Source: Zantedeschia hybrid cultivar (taxonomy: Eukaryota; Streptophyta; Magnoliopsida; Alismatales; Araceae). From it: 64,000 bases of DNA. The notes beneath the pieces were generated by a model. It saw only the letters and a program-made list of their open reading frames with translations, did not search any database and was not told the DNA's origin. Shown in pieces: positions 1-10,264 of this stretch. Location: positions 37,105,734 through 37,169,733 of the forward strand of contig JARZZO010000014.1 in the NCBI GenBank assembly GCA_030544215.1. The letters run 5' to 3'. Position 1 is the stretch's first letter. Every line of letters starts with the position of its first letter. The position numbers and the translations under genes are program-made.

Positions 1-328
1 TTTTTTTTGGACAATAACAAAGGAATCCGTTCATAATTAGTAAACCACCCTCACAAGTCTAGGAGAGCAAAATGCAAGCCATCCAATCCAAGATATGGGA
101 TGACAATAGACCTACATAGGTAGGTACATAAAAGTGGGGAAGCCAACATCCTTTTGACAGATAAAACCCAGTGGGCCTTGACTAAAAGTCAAACAAACAT
201 TTAGGCAACAACTGGGTCACCGGGATTGGCACACCTGATGGTACCAAGGTTCCTTCTGTAGAGATGGCTTCACGATGACGAAAAAGGGGGACTGCGGTGA
301 TCTCTTTTGCATAACCGGTGACTATAGC
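1..328. other. Unassigned flanking DNA
   Basis: I see no credible coding frame, LTR end or structural RNA here. The stretch opens with a T run and is moderately AT-rich. It ends where the first LTR-like repeat begins. It is probably older repeat sequence, but that is inference. Confidence 0.4.
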
Positions 329-3300
329 TGCTCTACCTGACATCTTTATAACACTTAATGAATTTAATGAATCTAAGTTGGACAAATTAACTAGTTATTA
401 GAGTCTATTAGTGAGCTTAACTAATTTAATTTAGTCTAATTAACTCAATTATGAATATCTATTAGCCCACTTAAGTAAATTAAAATAGCCAATTAACTTA
501 GTTAAAAATCTGGGTTCAGATGCATTAGATTAGATGTTTTAAGGGTCAAAAAGATCGATGATCAGTTACAGAACAGACTGCCCATACAAAACAAGTCCTA
601 ATCGGACTAAGATTTGAATTAGGAAATAATGAAAAGTATATTTAAAGTAAACCACGATCTGAAAAGTTATGTAAGAAATATTTGAGTTGGACTAGAAGTA
701 TAACACAATAAATTTGAGTATGTTTAAGATTTTAATTCATAGATAGAGTCATAATTGGAATCCTACTCGAACAAGGATTTTACATAGATTTATTTGACAT
801 AGTCCTGATATTTTAAGCATAACTTCAGGAAAAAAATTTAAATTTAAAGAAATAACTTTCATTAGAAAGATAGCTCAAAATTCTATAACTTTTATGCAAA
901 ACATGTTTTCAAACTAAATCATTTGCTAGTTCAAATTTAGATGTTTTTAGATGAGAATAGAATCTGCCAAAAATATGGGTGAGTTCTATTTCGAGTTGGA
1001 ACCTTATTTATGAAGGGGAGGTCACTTTAAGGCAACTCTGACTAGGGAAGGATAATGAGAGTTTGGGAAGGATTGGAAAAGGAAAAAATACTATTTATAA
1101 TCATCTAAATTCGTGCACACCATGCTCGAGCCACAACTTTGCTTGAAGTAGTTAGTTTATTGTTCTTGAGAGAAAGAGAGAGGAAGGCTACTAGGCTGCA
1201 AGGGGTGTTTCTTCAATGTGAGAAGGTTCCTTTGGGACCTTAGATGGTGCGGAGAACATCTTAGAAGGAATGAAGGTCGTGAAACTTGCTTAGAAAAATT
1301 CTAGAATCCACCAAGAACTGAACTTTCTTCAAGAGGTAGGTAGATAATTCTAGGTATGATCTATTTTATACTAAAAATTATATTATTTTTAAAGATTTTC
1401 AAAAGCTAATCAATTAGTAAGAAACTTATGTATATGTGTACTTCATGATTACTAAAATTTTATACTTTTATAATCTTATTTACTATTTATCTATGATTAT
1501 TCTCTCAACATATGCAATATGTCTATTCAGTATGTTCTGTTTCCCACTATGATCACCTGAGTTATTGATATTTGTTCTCCTTTGTCCGAAGTCCTATTAA
1601 CTTTAAATTTTGACATCAGTCTACTTTGCATGTTATATTCATGACAAATAAAGTTTATAATTTTATTAGTTTATTTGATATTTATTCCATAATGTTCTTG
1701 TTAGACTGTGTAATATGTCTAGACAATTTTAAAATCTCAACTTGTAGATCTTCTATCTCACTCGATTTATGTCCAAATCATACCAAATTTTATGGAGACC
1801 TTTGTTATATTGTCCTTGACATTTCTAAAAAGTTGAGAATTATTGACACCGTTGGATATTTATTTTTCCCTTTGGTTTATGTTGCTAGAATTCTATTATT
1901 GTCAGAGTTTCGGAATCGAAACGGATGTCTGAAATAATATCAAATCATCCCAAAACATTATGAAACTTTGTCAAAATTTGTAGTGCGATCCTATGAGACT
2001 ATTAACTATATGTTATTATTTTATGAATCAATTTGATAATTATCTTCATTATTCTTGTTATTTTCTATCTTGAAATTTGATATCCATATCGAAAAATTAT
2101 GAGATTAATTCTGAAAATTCTAAAAAAGTTACTCATAACTTCATAAATATATTTTGACCTTGTTTAACAAGATTTAACTTGATTTGAACTTCTGTATCAT
2201 GATATACATTACTATGGTACAATATATGCCTCTATGTGAATAAAGAATATTAAATGTATTTGACTCATTTTGATCATTAAATTCCTATAGATTTATATCT
2301 TTTATCTCTTTAAGATCTGTGTGATCTAAATATATAAAATATATATACATAGACAATGCCACCGTATGAGAATTTTGGTTAGACCGTGTAATCATTCGCA
2401 TAGTAGCTAAGAACCCACAGGCAATGGATATATGGATGGGGTTTCTGCGGTTCTATGCAATATACAAGACCTTTGTGCCGCTTGTCTAGGTACATTGGCA
2501 TTTGTGTAGGTTGCTCCTTATGTTGTGGTTGGATGCATGTTCGATATGTTTAAATGAAAATATGACAATTAATATGTCATCTGATATGATCATTCGATTT
2601 GATTTATGATATGAAATTTGATTTGATCTCCTATATTCATATGCGATCTAAATCACTTATTTAATAATCCACTTTTTTATTTGATTAGCTATCAATGTTG
2701 TCTACCTTTGTATCTCTTTAAATTCGGTAATCATGCTCTATTCTGATTAGCCTTTCATCTAAGATATTATAACCATGCTATGATCTATGACATGTGAAAT
2801 TTGAATCATGAAGATATAATTAAGTTAACATGTTGCTAGCTATGTGAGAATTTGATATATGCTTTGTGAACCTCCTATGGATTAGAAGTTATTTGTTCGG
2901 TAAGTGCACTGGTTAGAGAACTATGATATAAAACATGAAATTTGTTATTTGAACATCCTGATTTGACCTTATGATCATCTTATTCAGATCTAATTATTTG
3001 TATAGAAAATGTTCGTATAGTGACATTTGACAAATATGACATACTTCGTATCACTTGTTATATTTTATGTAAAATTTGATTGGATCATCATGCTTAGTAT
3101 AATTGTATAATGTAATTTGGAAGTTACTATATGTTAAGTTATGTAGACGATTTGAAGCCTACTGAGTGGTGAACTCCTAAATACGACCAAACTATTTTTC
3201 AAAAGAAATCAATTCAGTATCTAACTAGGTGGTGAATTATGTAGGTTAAATTTTTAGAAGAACTTTTGGTTATCAAATTAATAGTTGATGTGGTAGGAAA

Positions 3301-3552
3301 TGATGAGAGATTGAGGTATTTTTGTTTATTTGGTGAGATTGAGAATTTAGATACTAATTGATGGATATTGTAATTTGTAAACTTTGGTATTAACTATGTT
3401 TTAGATATTTTGAATTAATTGATGGTTATGATATTTAAATCGTCTTATGATTGTTTAACTCTCATATATGTTTATTATGATGAGATTTATCCTAAGATTA
3501 CGTATTCGGATTTTGAGTTGAAAAAAAAAAGAACCAAATTTGGGGCGTAAAA
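329..3552 (+). repeat. 5' LTR, about 3.2 kb
   Basis: The LTR starts TGCTCTACCTGACATC, against TGTTATACCTGGCATC in the second copy, and runs to a GGGGCGTAA-like end just before the PBS-like sequence. The first 1.0 kb aligns with 3898-5008. The remaining 2.2 kb has no partner because the second LTR is truncated. The LTR is very AT-rich and carries no open reading frame of note. The exact 3' edge is uncertain by a few bases. Confidence 0.6.
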
Positions 3553-3554
3553 AT

Positions 3555-3566
3555 ATGGTATCAAAA
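3555..3566 (+). other. Degenerate primer-binding site
   Basis: TGGTATCAAAAT follows the LTR end. The first eight bases match the initiator tRNA-Met PBS used by other elements here (TGGTATCAGAGC) and the rest has decayed. Confidence 0.5.
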
Positions 3567-3884
3567 TAGTCATGAGAGATTAAGCATCCACTGACATCTA
3601 ATCATTAAGCCATACCATCTTGTCTTAAGTATATAATAAGTTAGATAGGTTTGATCTTGGATTTAAGAGCTACTTAAGTGTAAGTCCTTTTCTAGTTATA
3701 GTTATAGGATTAGGCATAAGACTAGATCAAAAGGTTAAAGTTACTTCTTTTAAAAAGAAGAGCCAACTAGAGATTGATAATATATACCACACAATTATAC
3801 CCTTCAGCTAGGTTTGCTATCTTATTAGAAAATAGATTAATTGGTAAGTTATGACTAGTTCAATTTTGAGGACAAAATTTTTTT

Positions 3885-3897
3885 AAAGGGGAGAGGA
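3885..3897 (+). other. Polypurine tract
   Basis: AAAGGGGAGAGGA lies immediately before the second LTR at 3898. It is preceded by a GAGGACAAAATT stretch like the one before the PPT of the Tekay elements near 32650 and 61630. Confidence 0.65.
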
Positions 3898-5008
3898 TGT
3901 TATACCTGGCATCTTTACAACACATTAATGAATTTAATAAATTTAATTTGGATAAATTAACTAATTATTAGAGCCTATTAGTGAGTTTAACTAATTTAAT
4001 TTAGTCTAATTAATTCACTTATGTATATCCATTAGTCCATTTAGGTAAATAGTCCCTTAACTTAGTTAAAAATTTGGGTTCGGATACACTAGCCAACAAA
4101 TAACTTTCTGTATATAACTCAGATTGAGGTATGGTTAGTACTATTGAAAATATGATGAAAAGATATATAACATTGTAAAAGAATATTTTTGTTAGATCAA
4201 ATGTTTTAAGGATCAACAAAGACGATGATCAGTTATGGAAAGGATTGTCCATAAAAAACAAGTCCTAATTAGATTATGATTTGAATTAGGAAACAATTGA
4301 AAGTATAATTAAAGGTAAACACGATCTGAATATGTAAGAGATATTTAAATTAGATTATAAGTATAAGATAATAAATTTGAGTGTGTTTAGGATTTTAATT
4401 TATGGGTAGGAAGTCGTAATTCGAATCCTACTCAAACTAGGATTCTGCACAAATTTATTTGACATAATCCTGGTATTTTAAGCATAACTTTACAAATAAA
4501 ATTTTCAATTTGATAAAACAACTCACATTAGAAAGATGGCTCAAAATTATATAACTTTTATAAGAACATATTTCCAAAATAAGCCGTTTATTAGTTAAAA
4601 TTTGGATGTCTTTGGACGGGAATATGATCTACCAAAATGTGGGTGAGTTCTATTTCGAGTTATAAAGTTATCTATGAAGGGAAGGTCCCTCTTAAGGCAA
4701 CTTTGACCAGGGAAAGGTAAAGAGAGTTTGAGAAGGATTATGAGAGGAAAAAATATGATTTATAACCATCCAAATTTGTGCACACCATGCCCTAGCAATA
4801 TCATTGCTTGGAGAAGTTAGTTTACATATTGTTCTTAAGAGAAAGAGAGAGGGAAGGCTATTAAGCTGCAAGGGGTGCTTCTTCAATGTGAGAAGTCTCT
4901 TTTGGGACCTTAGATGGTGTGGAGAAGAGCTTAGAAGGGTTGGAGGTCGTGGAACGTACTTAGAAGAACTCTATGATCCACCAAGAATCGGTCTTCCTTC
5001 AAGAGGTA
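3898..5008 (+). repeat. Truncated 3' LTR
   Basis: It begins TGTTATACCTGG directly after the PPT and aligns with 329 to about 1345. Similarity stops abruptly after AAGAGGTA near 5008. It differs from the 5' LTR by many substitutions and by an extra segment of about 105 bp at 4092-4196. The divergence points to an old insertion. Confidence 0.65.
4092..4196. mobile_element. Short insertion in LTR, possible MITE
   Basis: Relative to the 5' LTR (near 517), this LTR has about 105 extra bases. They are flanked by TAG and have imperfect inverted ends (CCAACAAA and TTTTTGTTAG). It is too small and degenerate to assign to a transposon superfamily, and it could be a deletion from the other copy instead. 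Confidence 0.3.
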
Positions 5009-6964
5009 CGTGTGAATGCTCAAATCAACATGCTATTATATCATTATTAACATTATCATGAAAATATAGAAATCGTGATCACCATAGATTGAGAATCTCA
5101 AAGGAAATAAGTGATCGTTATTTACCTGTCAACTTAGGAGATTTTTTTATGGGTTCTTCTATTTCCTCCTCCTCGGCCGGCCGAAGAAGAAGAACCTTCC
5201 TTTGAACTTTTACTCTCCTTTTGATGTTTTTCTTCTCTTTAAATCCTTGCAAAAAAAAAAAAAAACAAGAAGATAAAAGAAAAGAAGATGGTTTAGAGCA
5301 ATGGATGTAGTATAGTATCTATTCTAAAAAGAACACTAAACATGCAACTAACTAAGTAAGCTCATTTGTTTTGTTCTCTTTTAAACCCTTAACACATAGG
5401 TGGATTAATATGAATGTGGTGAGTGTGTGAAACAAGAAGTGAATGCTATGAAAAACAGTGATCTAAATCAATGAAAACTATGAAAAACTAGTAAGAATAA
5501 GAAAGGAAAAAAAAGAAGGTTGACCCCTCTATAGCCATCATACTTCAAAGCTTCAAAGGAAGAAAGATGGAAGAAGAAGGGAGAGCTCCAAAGCTTGACC
5601 ACGTTTTTTGCAAGAGAGCTCTTCCTTCACCTTGATGGGAGCTTCAAATCACACAATTACCAACCTTTTTGAAGGATCAAAGGGAGTAAACATATATAGA
5701 GGGCTATTTGAGAGCAATTTGACTCGAAGAGAGGTCTCCCACGGCCTCCACATTGCCGTGGATAATTATCATCAATTAGAAACCTTTCCCACCATGGAAA
5801 CCAGATAATTCGGCCAAAATACACTTACCATTAATCCTCTGAATCGCGTCGTTCCTAGACGACGTCATTTGACTAATTAGATGGGTCAACATTAGAAAGA
5901 TAAACTCGAAAGGCAAGCGAAATAGATTAGGAAAGTTAAATGGCGTCAGCCATGGAAGACGTCATTTAGATAATTAAGAAATTAACTAAGAGTCAAATTG
6001 GTAATCAGGAAGGATTAGGAAACTTAAATCACGTCGTCCATAGGAAACACTATTCAATTTAATCTATCTCGATTAAGAAATTTGAATTGAAATTAATTTC
6101 GACTAGAAATCTAAATGGCGTCGGCTATGGATGACGATAATCAGTGACATTTCGAGAAAATAAAAAAAAATTAATTAATGATTAAAAATCAAACTATTTT
6201 AGGTCATCATAATTGTGACATGAAATTTACTCAGTGTGAAGTCAAAATTAGTGTGTCTATAGCTGTTCTACCTTGGCATTGACTTTGTAAGGGAATGAAG
6301 TGAAATGGAATGAAGCGGAATGAACTGAAAAGGTGATGCCAAGGTGTGATGAGACATGCTTACAATCATCACATGATGAGAATTTTTCTCAAAATGATCA
6401 TTAAAGTGACTCAAAGAAATCAATGGAATTAATCATGTCTGGATAAGATAGACAAAGAAAACAAATAAGTTGATTAACCTCTACGAGGAGAAGTACCCTA
6501 GCTCACAAACCTTACAAGTTTCACTATGGAGAGCGATTACCAACCATTGTGGACGTGCTTCAGCCATGATGGATTGTAGAAGGAAACATATGAATAGGGA
6601 TAAAGATTGAAACCAGAGAGAATTCCAAAGGATATCTTCAAGAAACCTTAAAGATAATTGAGAGATTAATTCAGAATGGAATATTTCATATCACGTTGGG
6701 ACTTATCTGATCAATGGTTTGAAATTTAATCATTAACTAATTCTTACCACAATAATTTCAAAATTCTATATGAATGCATGCTGGGCTAAAAGAAAAATTA
6801 AAATAAAATAAACTATAAATTAATCAAGGATAATATTACTAATCTATTATTGATGAGTCAAGACACCAGTCCTACAATTCAGTACTAAGCCGAAGCTCGT
6901 TTGTCCACACACCGTTTCACAAAAGCGGAATCATCATCCTCATTAGTTAACAATCTAACGGCCT
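5009..6964. other. Old non-coding repeat remnant
   Basis: No credible gene is present. A 45-bp inverted repeat with a CGGCCGGCCG core lies at 5152-5196. Four copies of the GGCGTC...GACGTC hairpin motif typical of Tekay-type LTRs in this window lie at 5837-6147. The same motif reappears at 13169-13240, beyond the 6970-12844 insertion, so this stretch and 12850-13440 were probably one LTR-derived region before that insertion. Orientation and boundaries cannot be fixed. Confidence 0.4.
5837..6147. repeat. GGCGTC/GACGTC hairpin modules (4 copies)
   Basis: Copies lie near 5837-5873, 5938-5969, 6026-6061 and 6113-6147. Each has a GCGTCG- or CGTCG-type left arm, a short spacer and a right arm near GACGTC or GACG, in AT-rich surroundings. 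The copies are degenerate, consistent with age. Confidence 0.5.
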
Positions 6965-6969
6965 ATCCG

Positions 6970-8677
6970 TGTAACGACCCGCCACCCTATAATTGGAAAC
7001 CCAATTACTAAATGGGTATCGGATCATTATCCACGGGTTCACACCCGGATCTCATACGACACGTCTGGAGAAGTAAGCGTTAAACAAGGCTAAATATAAC
7101 AATCTCACAGACCTCAAGGAAAGTACAAGTGCGCAGTAAGTAAACTAATAATGTCCGTACATAGTCTAACAATAATTACATGGTCTACATAATTAAATAA
7201 GTACAGGCAGAAGCAAAGTACAACAACCTCGGAGTATACCCCGGAACTGAGATAGCTGTTGGCCTACACACCAAGGAGAACACCACACGCCGCCACTCGC
7301 CAAGAAGTCCACACTTGAAACCGCAGGGAGTGAGCCACACCAGAATTGGGCTCAGTAGGGATCATCTGATCCTCGCCTCCCACACACACACACAAGTGCA
7401 GTAATACAGAAAAGAAGGCAATTTGATTAAAGCAGTAAACACAGTTCTTAAATACCGATATGAGACATATGTATCCGTAATGCAATAAACACAATTCTAA
7501 GCAATTCAAGTAACCCAACTAAACACGTCGTGCATGGTAGTCATCTTTTAAAAGGCGTCGTTGTTCCTAGTCGTCTAATCACGACAGAAACAGAATCAGG
7601 CCTTAGGGTGGTCTGAACTAAAACACGTCGTCCTGGGAAGTTGCCGTGTGAAAGGCGTCGTTGTCCCTGGACGTTATTCAAAACAGGAGTCAATTCTCAT
7701 AGAAACCGCTTCCGGGGCAAATCTGGCCTAAATAGCATCGTCTTAGCCCGTCACCATTTTAAATGGCATTGCCCTAGCCCGATGCCATTTAGAGCCCGAA
7801 ATCTGGTTTCATGAAACTTCGCCCGAACCTCAAAACAGGGTTTCCTCTAATCCAAAATCACCCCAAAAATACCCAAAAATAGGAAATGAAGGGAAGAATC
7901 CAATTTACCACTTGAAACACACTAATTCTCATTTTATAAAAATGATCGTTTTCGTTAAATAGCCCTTTAAACATGCTCATTCTACCTAAATCTCCACACA
8001 CGTCGAATGCTTCAAGCGGGGAAAATATGAATAAAACAACCAAATCACGTATAAGGATCGTCCCTCTACCGGTCACTTGAACTCCTCCTAGCTCCGTGCC
8101 GCTGAACCACCGCACCGCAAACCGCCGCCGGTACCGCCGAGGATGCCGTCACTCCGCCGGGACGTCGGCCGCCGCTCGGAGAATGAAGTGTCGCAGAGGA
8201 GGTGGTGGTAGTAGTGGTGAGAGGTAGAGAGGTGTTGGAGTGGTGGAAGAGGAAGAAGGGGAAGGAGAAAGGGAAGGGGAAACGGAGGGATCGGAGAGAG
8301 GGAAGAGAGAGAGTGAGAAGAAGAGAATGAGAGAAAGGAGGGAAGGTTCGGGGTGTAAACTGAAACAGGTTAAAACGCGTCGTCCAGAGCAGACTCCTTT
8401 CAGGTGACAAGACTGGGCCATACTCTGACATAATCTCTGAATCGCGTCATCCATCCAAGACATCGTTTAGGGCCGTACTATCGCGACCCGAAATTGGCCT
8501 ACGTGGCACCGACGTGGCAACTCTAAAACGCGTCTTCCTCTTAAGACGCCGTTTGAACCCCGTTTTGCAAGCTCGACGCGATAAAAAACTTATGCCCCAG
8601 CCCCTATAAGGGCCCAAACCAAGGGGTCCGGCTCCGAAACCGACCCAATAACTATACCCGAAACCTCAATCCTTACA
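6970..8677 (-). repeat. 3' LTR with 0.86-kb internal deletion
   Basis: On the plus strand it reads from TGTAACGACCCGCC to CCTTACA. It aligns with the other LTR at 10265-12844, except that a segment corresponding to about 10816-11679 is missing at about 7520. The length is 1708 bp against 2580 bp. It carries GGCGTCG hairpin modules at about 7524-7800 and 8370-8570 and paired ACGTGG motifs at 8501 and 8512. Confidence 0.85.
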
Positions 8678-8693
8678 TTCTCCCCCCCTAAAA
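8678..8693 (-). other. Polypurine tract
   Basis: The plus-strand run TTCTCCCCCCCTAAAA is the complement of a purine tract directly 5' of the 3' LTR on the minus strand. The next bases resemble the pre-PPT stretch of the element at 61621-61660. Confidence 0.75.
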
Positions 8694-9094
8694 CGAATTT
8701 CGTCCTCGAAATTGTAACCGCTCGAACGATAACCACTGTCAACAATTCCACATTGGTAAGACAGATTTCATCAATCGCCCTCACAGATCACACTCCTCCA
8801 CAGGACTTCATATAGTCGGTCGATCTCATCAACACTAGGCTAATTACATTCTATGATTCTGCCAATATTGATGGACCAATATAACCATTCATTAGCCTTA
8901 CGTAGCACATATTGCAAAATTGATTCTCCACCATATCCAAAATACATAAAAAGTGTCATAAAAGCTCACAACTGCAACCTAAAAGGTGAGAAGAAAAAAA
9001 AAGATTCATCTAGCCCAACATCTCGGACCTCTGCTAAGAGAACACACGACATCGCTCTAGGCCCTGGGCTTCTTCTGACTACTCGGTTCCTGAC
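8694..9094 (-). other. Remnant interior, pol deleted
   Basis: The 100 bases nearest gag still resemble the gag-protease linker of the complete Tekay. Beyond that I recognise no protease, RT, RNase H or integrase motif before the PPT. An intact relative has about 3.4 kb here, so a large deletion removed pol. Confidence 0.55.
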
Positions 9095-10117
9095 CTATCT
9101 TGTTCTTCTGGGACAGTTCCTTACAAGATGTCCATTCCTACCACAGCCAAAACAGCTACCAGTGACCAATGGACATATCCGATCACCATGCAGTCTACCA
9201 CAACGGGGACAATGATCCGTCACATCATGTCCCGCTTCCTGCTGTCTGCTAGCCATAGTCTGCATCTGCTGAACGGAGCCATCATCGTCCTCATCATAAA
9301 TCATCCCTTGGAACCCGAACCCAAAGGAACTCGAACCGTCTGTCGAAAGAATCGCTGATTTATTCTTGCCCTGTTGCTTCCCTCATACTGACCGCTCCAA
9401 CTCTTTTGCCATTTGTTGGAACTGAGTCTCCACTGCTGCTGCGCACCAAACTGTTGATGCAAGATCACTACAACAATGAGATGCCACCATTCCCCTCAGA
9501 TCGTATCGGAGTCCATCCACAAATCTCTCCGTTTGACGTTCCTCATGCTCAGATATGTGTGGGACGAACCTTCCGAGAGCCACAAACTTCATCTGATATT
9601 CCAGAACTGACATATCATTCTGCACCAATTCCATAAACTCCCTTTCCTTGGCCTTCCGAACATGCCTCGTAAAATACTGTCCACTAAACTCTCTCATGAA
9701 TACCTTCCAAGGAATCTCTCTCAAGGACCTATCTGAAAACATCATTCTCTTGATGGTAACCCACCAATCATAGGCATCGTCTTTCAATAAGTAGGTTGCC
9801 AACAAAGTCTTGTCATTCTCAGCACATTCAAGAACATCGAATGCCTTCTCCACTTCCTTAATCCAATGAGCTGCCTCGTCTGGGACTGGTTGACCCGTGA
9901 AAGAAGGGGTCTTCAACTTCAAAAACCATTCCATCACCGTGGATTGACCACTACGGGAGTTGGATCCCTCACTACCATCTCTCGGTTGGTATCTAGACAT
10001 TGCCCTAATCATAGCCTCCATGAATCGATCCACATTATGCCCATCTGCCCCTGAACTACCATCGTCAGTTCCCGTACTATGAACCAACGGAATTCTCCTC
10101 TTCGGTGCCATCACCAC
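9095..10117 (-). pseudogene. Ty3 gag with one in-frame stop
   Basis: This is a retrotransposon capsid/nucleocapsid protein, which packages element RNA into virus-like particles. It reads leftward from MVMAPKRR at 10117; the MAPKRR methionine at 10111 matches the start of the complete Tekay gag at 57068. The capsid-like domain has the family motifs DEAAHWIKEVEK, AYDWW and LGRFVP. A TGA at 9383-9385 interrupts the frame, which then stays open through a CPRC knuckle and a canonical CFGCGRNGHLVRNC zinc knuckle to a stop at 9095. The TGA fits a CGA-to-TGA change, but sequencing error is possible. The gene lies directly after the PBS, as expected for gag, and no pol follows. Confidence 0.85.
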
Positions 10118-10250
10118 TCTATAAACACGAAAATTGAAACAAGAACGTCAAAACCTATTAATCTATGCCATCACCATCGCCTGTACAGACTCGTACTTAT
10201 TGTTGGACTATGATATCTAACCTAGTTTATCACATACTCGACCAGACTGG

Positions 10251-10262
10251 CCTCTTATACCA
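10251..10262 (-). other. Primer-binding site, variant
   Basis: On the minus strand it reads TGGTATAAGAGG two bases inside the 5' LTR. It matches the tRNA-Met-type PBS TGGTATCAGAGC at 10 of 12 positions. The mismatches imply decay or a different primer. Confidence 0.6.
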
Positions 10263-10264
10263 TT

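Larger units (their letters stand above)
329..5008 (+). mobile_element. Decayed non-autonomous LTR element, Tekay-like ends
   Basis: A block starting at 329 is repeated in direct orientation from 3898. Between the copies, a PBS-like sequence (3555) and a purine-rich tract (3885-3897) sit in the order expected for a plus-strand LTR retrotransposon. The sequence just before the second copy resembles the pol-to-PPT region of the Tekay elements in this window. Only about 345 bp lies between the LTRs, so no gag or pol remains. The second LTR stops matching at about 5008, so the element is 3'-truncated and no target duplication can be checked. Family assignment is inference from the ends. Confidence 0.65.

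Noticed and set aside
6264..6284. Another LTR start resembling 329 and 3898
   Set aside because: Similarity to TGTTATACCTGGCAT is limited to about 15 bases, with no continuing alignment or PPT.
8066..8463. Ser/Pro/Leu-rich minus-strand frames, repeated at 12245-12553
   Set aside because: They arise from a purine-rich LTR stretch duplicated in both LTRs of the same element, and they overlap each other in different frames.
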